Assembly (NCBI GenBank): GCA_002943765.1
Contig: PQWQ01000006.1
Span: forward strand, 3,286,001-3,350,000
DNA: 64,000 nucleotides
Direction: 5' to 3'
From: Psoroptes ovis
Taxonomy: Eukaryota > Arthropoda > Arachnida > Sarcoptiformes > Psoroptidae
The position numbers and the translations under genes were made by a program. The notes beneath the pieces were generated by a model. The model was not told the origin of the DNA, did no database searches, and saw only the letters and a program-made list of their open reading frames with translations. Of this stretch, positions 61,446 to 64,000 are shown one piece after another. The first letter of the stretch is position 1. The number at the start of each line of letters is the position of its first letter.

Positions 61446-64000
61446 TAATTATAATTATCATTGTTGTGATTGCACACAGCAAGCTGTGTGTACATTTTGT
61501 ACATTTTTTGCTTGTTTTCATATTATAATATTTAAGGTAAAAAATAAATGAATAATTTTGATGAAACGCCTATCGTTTAAATCATTACGTTTAAATAAAT
61601 GTCCACTTTTGAATGAAAAATTTAAACATTCTAAGTTTCATTATTCTCTTATCATCATTTAAAGTTATAAATTATATAAATTAACATCCGTTTATTTTTG
61701 CTTTACTTTACATTTTCGTATCAACAGATGAATGTTTAGCGTCCACAATATTTAGATTACCATTGTTTTTATCTGTGTATCTCGCGAATAGCATAATTGA
61801 CAAAAAATAGACTTTTATAATAATAATAATTATTATTATAATCAATCAAATTCTTTGAACATATTTAGCCACATTTTTTCAAGAAATTTGAAATAGGATT
61901 TAAGTTTAAGTGGACTGAATTTACCGATCTAAATAAATTTATTTAAAAAGAATTTCTTCTTTCTCAAAAAAATAGAAATGAAACCTATTTTTGACTAGAC
62001 AATGATTGTTCATTACAAATAATAATGATGATGATGATGATGAAGAAGAAAAAAATAATGAAAACCTTTAAATTTTAGCTTAAATTAGCTCAAAACCAGA
62101 AGGCATATTATTTACTCGTTGTTTTCTTTAGTTCATTTTTCGTTTATCAAACGTTTAAAATGAAATACATAGTTTTTTTCTGTTAGTTAAACTTGTCATT
62201 TATATTTTCAAGTGTGTGTTTATTGTCTGTTGTTGTTGTTTACCTGGACAAAGATGAAAACAAAACAATGTTCAGGGTCAAAATATAATAATAATGTTTG
62301 AAAAAACTCATTTAATTTAAGAAAGAAAAAAAAATTGGCAATTAATTTTGTTTTTTGGTCAAAACTCTTTGCGAAGAAAATGAATGAATAAATACTTATC
62401 TATATATGTTTCTTATACCAAAGAAAAAAACAATACAAACCATATTATTATCATGATAAATCATTCATCAATTTAAACATTTTGTTTTTTGTTGTTTTTT
62501 CCATAAAAATCATTTTAAACTACCGAAATTTGAAACCATTTTTTTCTCCAGAAAATTTTTGAAAAATTTATTCCGTAGAATTTCAAAAATTTCAGCTCGA
62601 AAAAAATCCATTGTTTGCACATCCATTTAGTTGTTGGAATTCTAGAAGAATGTCTTGTGATTTAATTAAAATTGCAAAATTTTTTCTATGAATTTGAACC
62701 TCAACAATTTCTGAACGTAATTTGAATTAAGCCATAGCCAAATAATCAAATTAAAATGTTCAATTCAACAAATTCCTAGTTGAATCATCATTAATTATGT
62801 AAATGCATTTTCAAAGAAAATTTTTTTCAAAAGAATATTTAATTGTTCTTCGTTGATATAAAATTTGAAATTCAATTGATTTTCATAGTTGCGAATCTAT
62901 GCAAAGCAATACAAAGGCAACGATAGATGGCATCGTCCAGCTGTAATCGTGTTTTATCTCAATTTTTCTTGCCTGTGATTGTTCGATTGAAATTATTCGG
63001 TATAAGAATCATTCCAAGACTTCTTGAATTATTCCTTGAATCTTTCTGCATTTTCCTCATGATTTGCATCAAAGATTTGATTTTTCATTTAATCTGGAAT
63101 TTATTTTCCTTGTAATGTCGAAAAAATAATGAAAATCTCATCTCATTTAAATAATAAATGAATTTTTTTTTGCTTGTATTTTGGTTTGTTTTCGTTTATG
63201 AATGTTTATAATGGGATAGCATCTGTCGATTCGATTCCACTTTGGAATTCAGTTTTTTATTCGGTTTTTTTTTCGATTCGGTCTTAATATCATCACTTGA
63301 CTTTTTCTTCTCATGAAAGCATCATTAAGAATGGTCAAAATAATAATAATAATAATGATAATAACAATCAAAATCATAATCTCTACAAATACAAAGATGA
63401 AAAAAGAAGAATAAATTCCAAATTTTTTTATATTCTTTGATTTGATTTGTTTCACTCGAATAAAATAACAGAAAAAAATATTATCATTACGGCCTAATAC
63501 GTTATTTCGGGCAAAAATAAACCAACGCGAATAGGCGAATAAATCTAAAATTTTTTTTTGGTTAAATAACTTTGCTTGTTATATGATATTATGTATTGTA
63601 TTGTATTATTATTATTGTCATTTGTATACAATATGTTTATTTGTGGTATTGTGTCAAAAAAAAAATTGACCAATTTTATTTCATTTCGATTATTTTGTTC
63701 GACTCTCTTGATTCTCTCTGGTCATCAAGCATCTTTTCGAGTTATTTTTCGTTATTTTTCAATGACGACCATGTTGTTGCTGATGCTGTTGTTGTAGATG
63801 GAATGAAATTGGGAAGAGTGAACCGAGAAAAAAATTCTGTAAATTAAAGAATAAAAATAATAGTAAACATCATGTGTTCACTCTTCATTGCACATTTCCA
63901 TCATCATCATCATCATCATGGTTCATAGAATCAAGAAGTGAAATTATTTTCGAGCATACAAACATAAAAACAACATGAATGTTACACGGACAAATGATCC
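61446..64000. other. AT-rich right edge, no supported gene
   Basis: Includes a short inverted repeat CACACAGC...GCTGTGTG at 61473-61490 and a CGATAGATGGC element at 62921-62931. A 62-codon ATG ORF at 62927-63115 has fairly balanced codons and a hydrophobic C-terminal half but matches nothing I know. CAT repeats lie at about 63900-63919. Confidence 0.35.

Noticed and set aside
62927..63115. 62-codon ORF MASSSCNRVLSQ...
   Set aside because: Codons are fairly balanced but no homology is recognised and there is no splice or poly(A) context; left unannotated as a gene.
63220..63240. GATTCGATTCC resembling a tRNA T-arm
   Set aside because: No matching acceptor, D-arm or anticodon arm around it.
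1..64000. CRISPR arrays, bacterial operons, ribosome binding sites, rRNA or tRNA genes
   Set aside because: None seen; the spliced genes show this is eukaryotic nuclear DNA.

Overview
The window looks like nuclear DNA of an arthropod, most likely an acariform (astigmatid, dust- or scab-mite-like) mite. It is extremely AT-rich, with long A- and T-tracts. Introns inside conserved genes are tiny (about 54-110 bp, GT-AG), genes are single or few-exon, and one gene is an arthropod pyrokinin/CAPA-type neuropeptide receptor. The mite assignment is inference; the eukaryotic, intron-bearing nature is seen directly.

Layout. 1-5985: gene-free A-rich DNA, probably the intron 3' of the receptor exon. 6042-7821 (-): large exon of the neuropeptide GPCR covering TM1-TM5; TM6-TM7 are not in the window. 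7822-12569: gene-free, with an 82-bp palindromic mariner-type MITE at 10749. 12570-29616: dense housekeeping block holding an AIG1/ADTRP hydrolase (+), anoctamin (-), mitochondrial release factor 1 (-), three orphan ORFs (+), cytosolic isoleucyl-tRNA synthetase (-), GNB1L WD40 protein (-), PSMD8/Rpn12 (+) and PSMC6/Rpt4 (-). I resolved the exon structure of every multi-exon gene in this block, and all junctions keep frame. 29617-34460: gene-free. 34461-42558 (+): a Yorkie/YAP coactivator, a highly divergent class I myosin with a broken P-loop and switch I, and an HSF-type DNA-binding protein with its DNA-binding domain at the C terminus. 42559-64000: about 21 kb of T-rich, mostly non-coding DNA with an internally deleted mauritiana-type mariner (46395-47302) and a set of small phase-compatible candidate exons on + that may be one long-intron gene.

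How the genes relate. Two 19S proteasome subunits (PSMD8, PSMC6) sit tail to tail 137 bp apart, and PSMD8 shares a 197-bp divergent promoter with GNB1L. MTRF1L likewise shares a 235-bp head-to-head promoter with an orphan ORF. Translation (MTRF1L, IARS1), protein turnover (PSMD8, PSMC6) and PIKK/TTT-linked WD40 (GNB1L) genes form the compact block. The right-hand genes are regulatory or cytoskeletal and fast evolving.

The most unusual items are the apparent pseudo-ATPase myosin-I, the Yorkie protein with a single WW domain and altered LATS-site and C-terminal motifs, the HSF with reversed architecture, and the possible hidden gene on the right.
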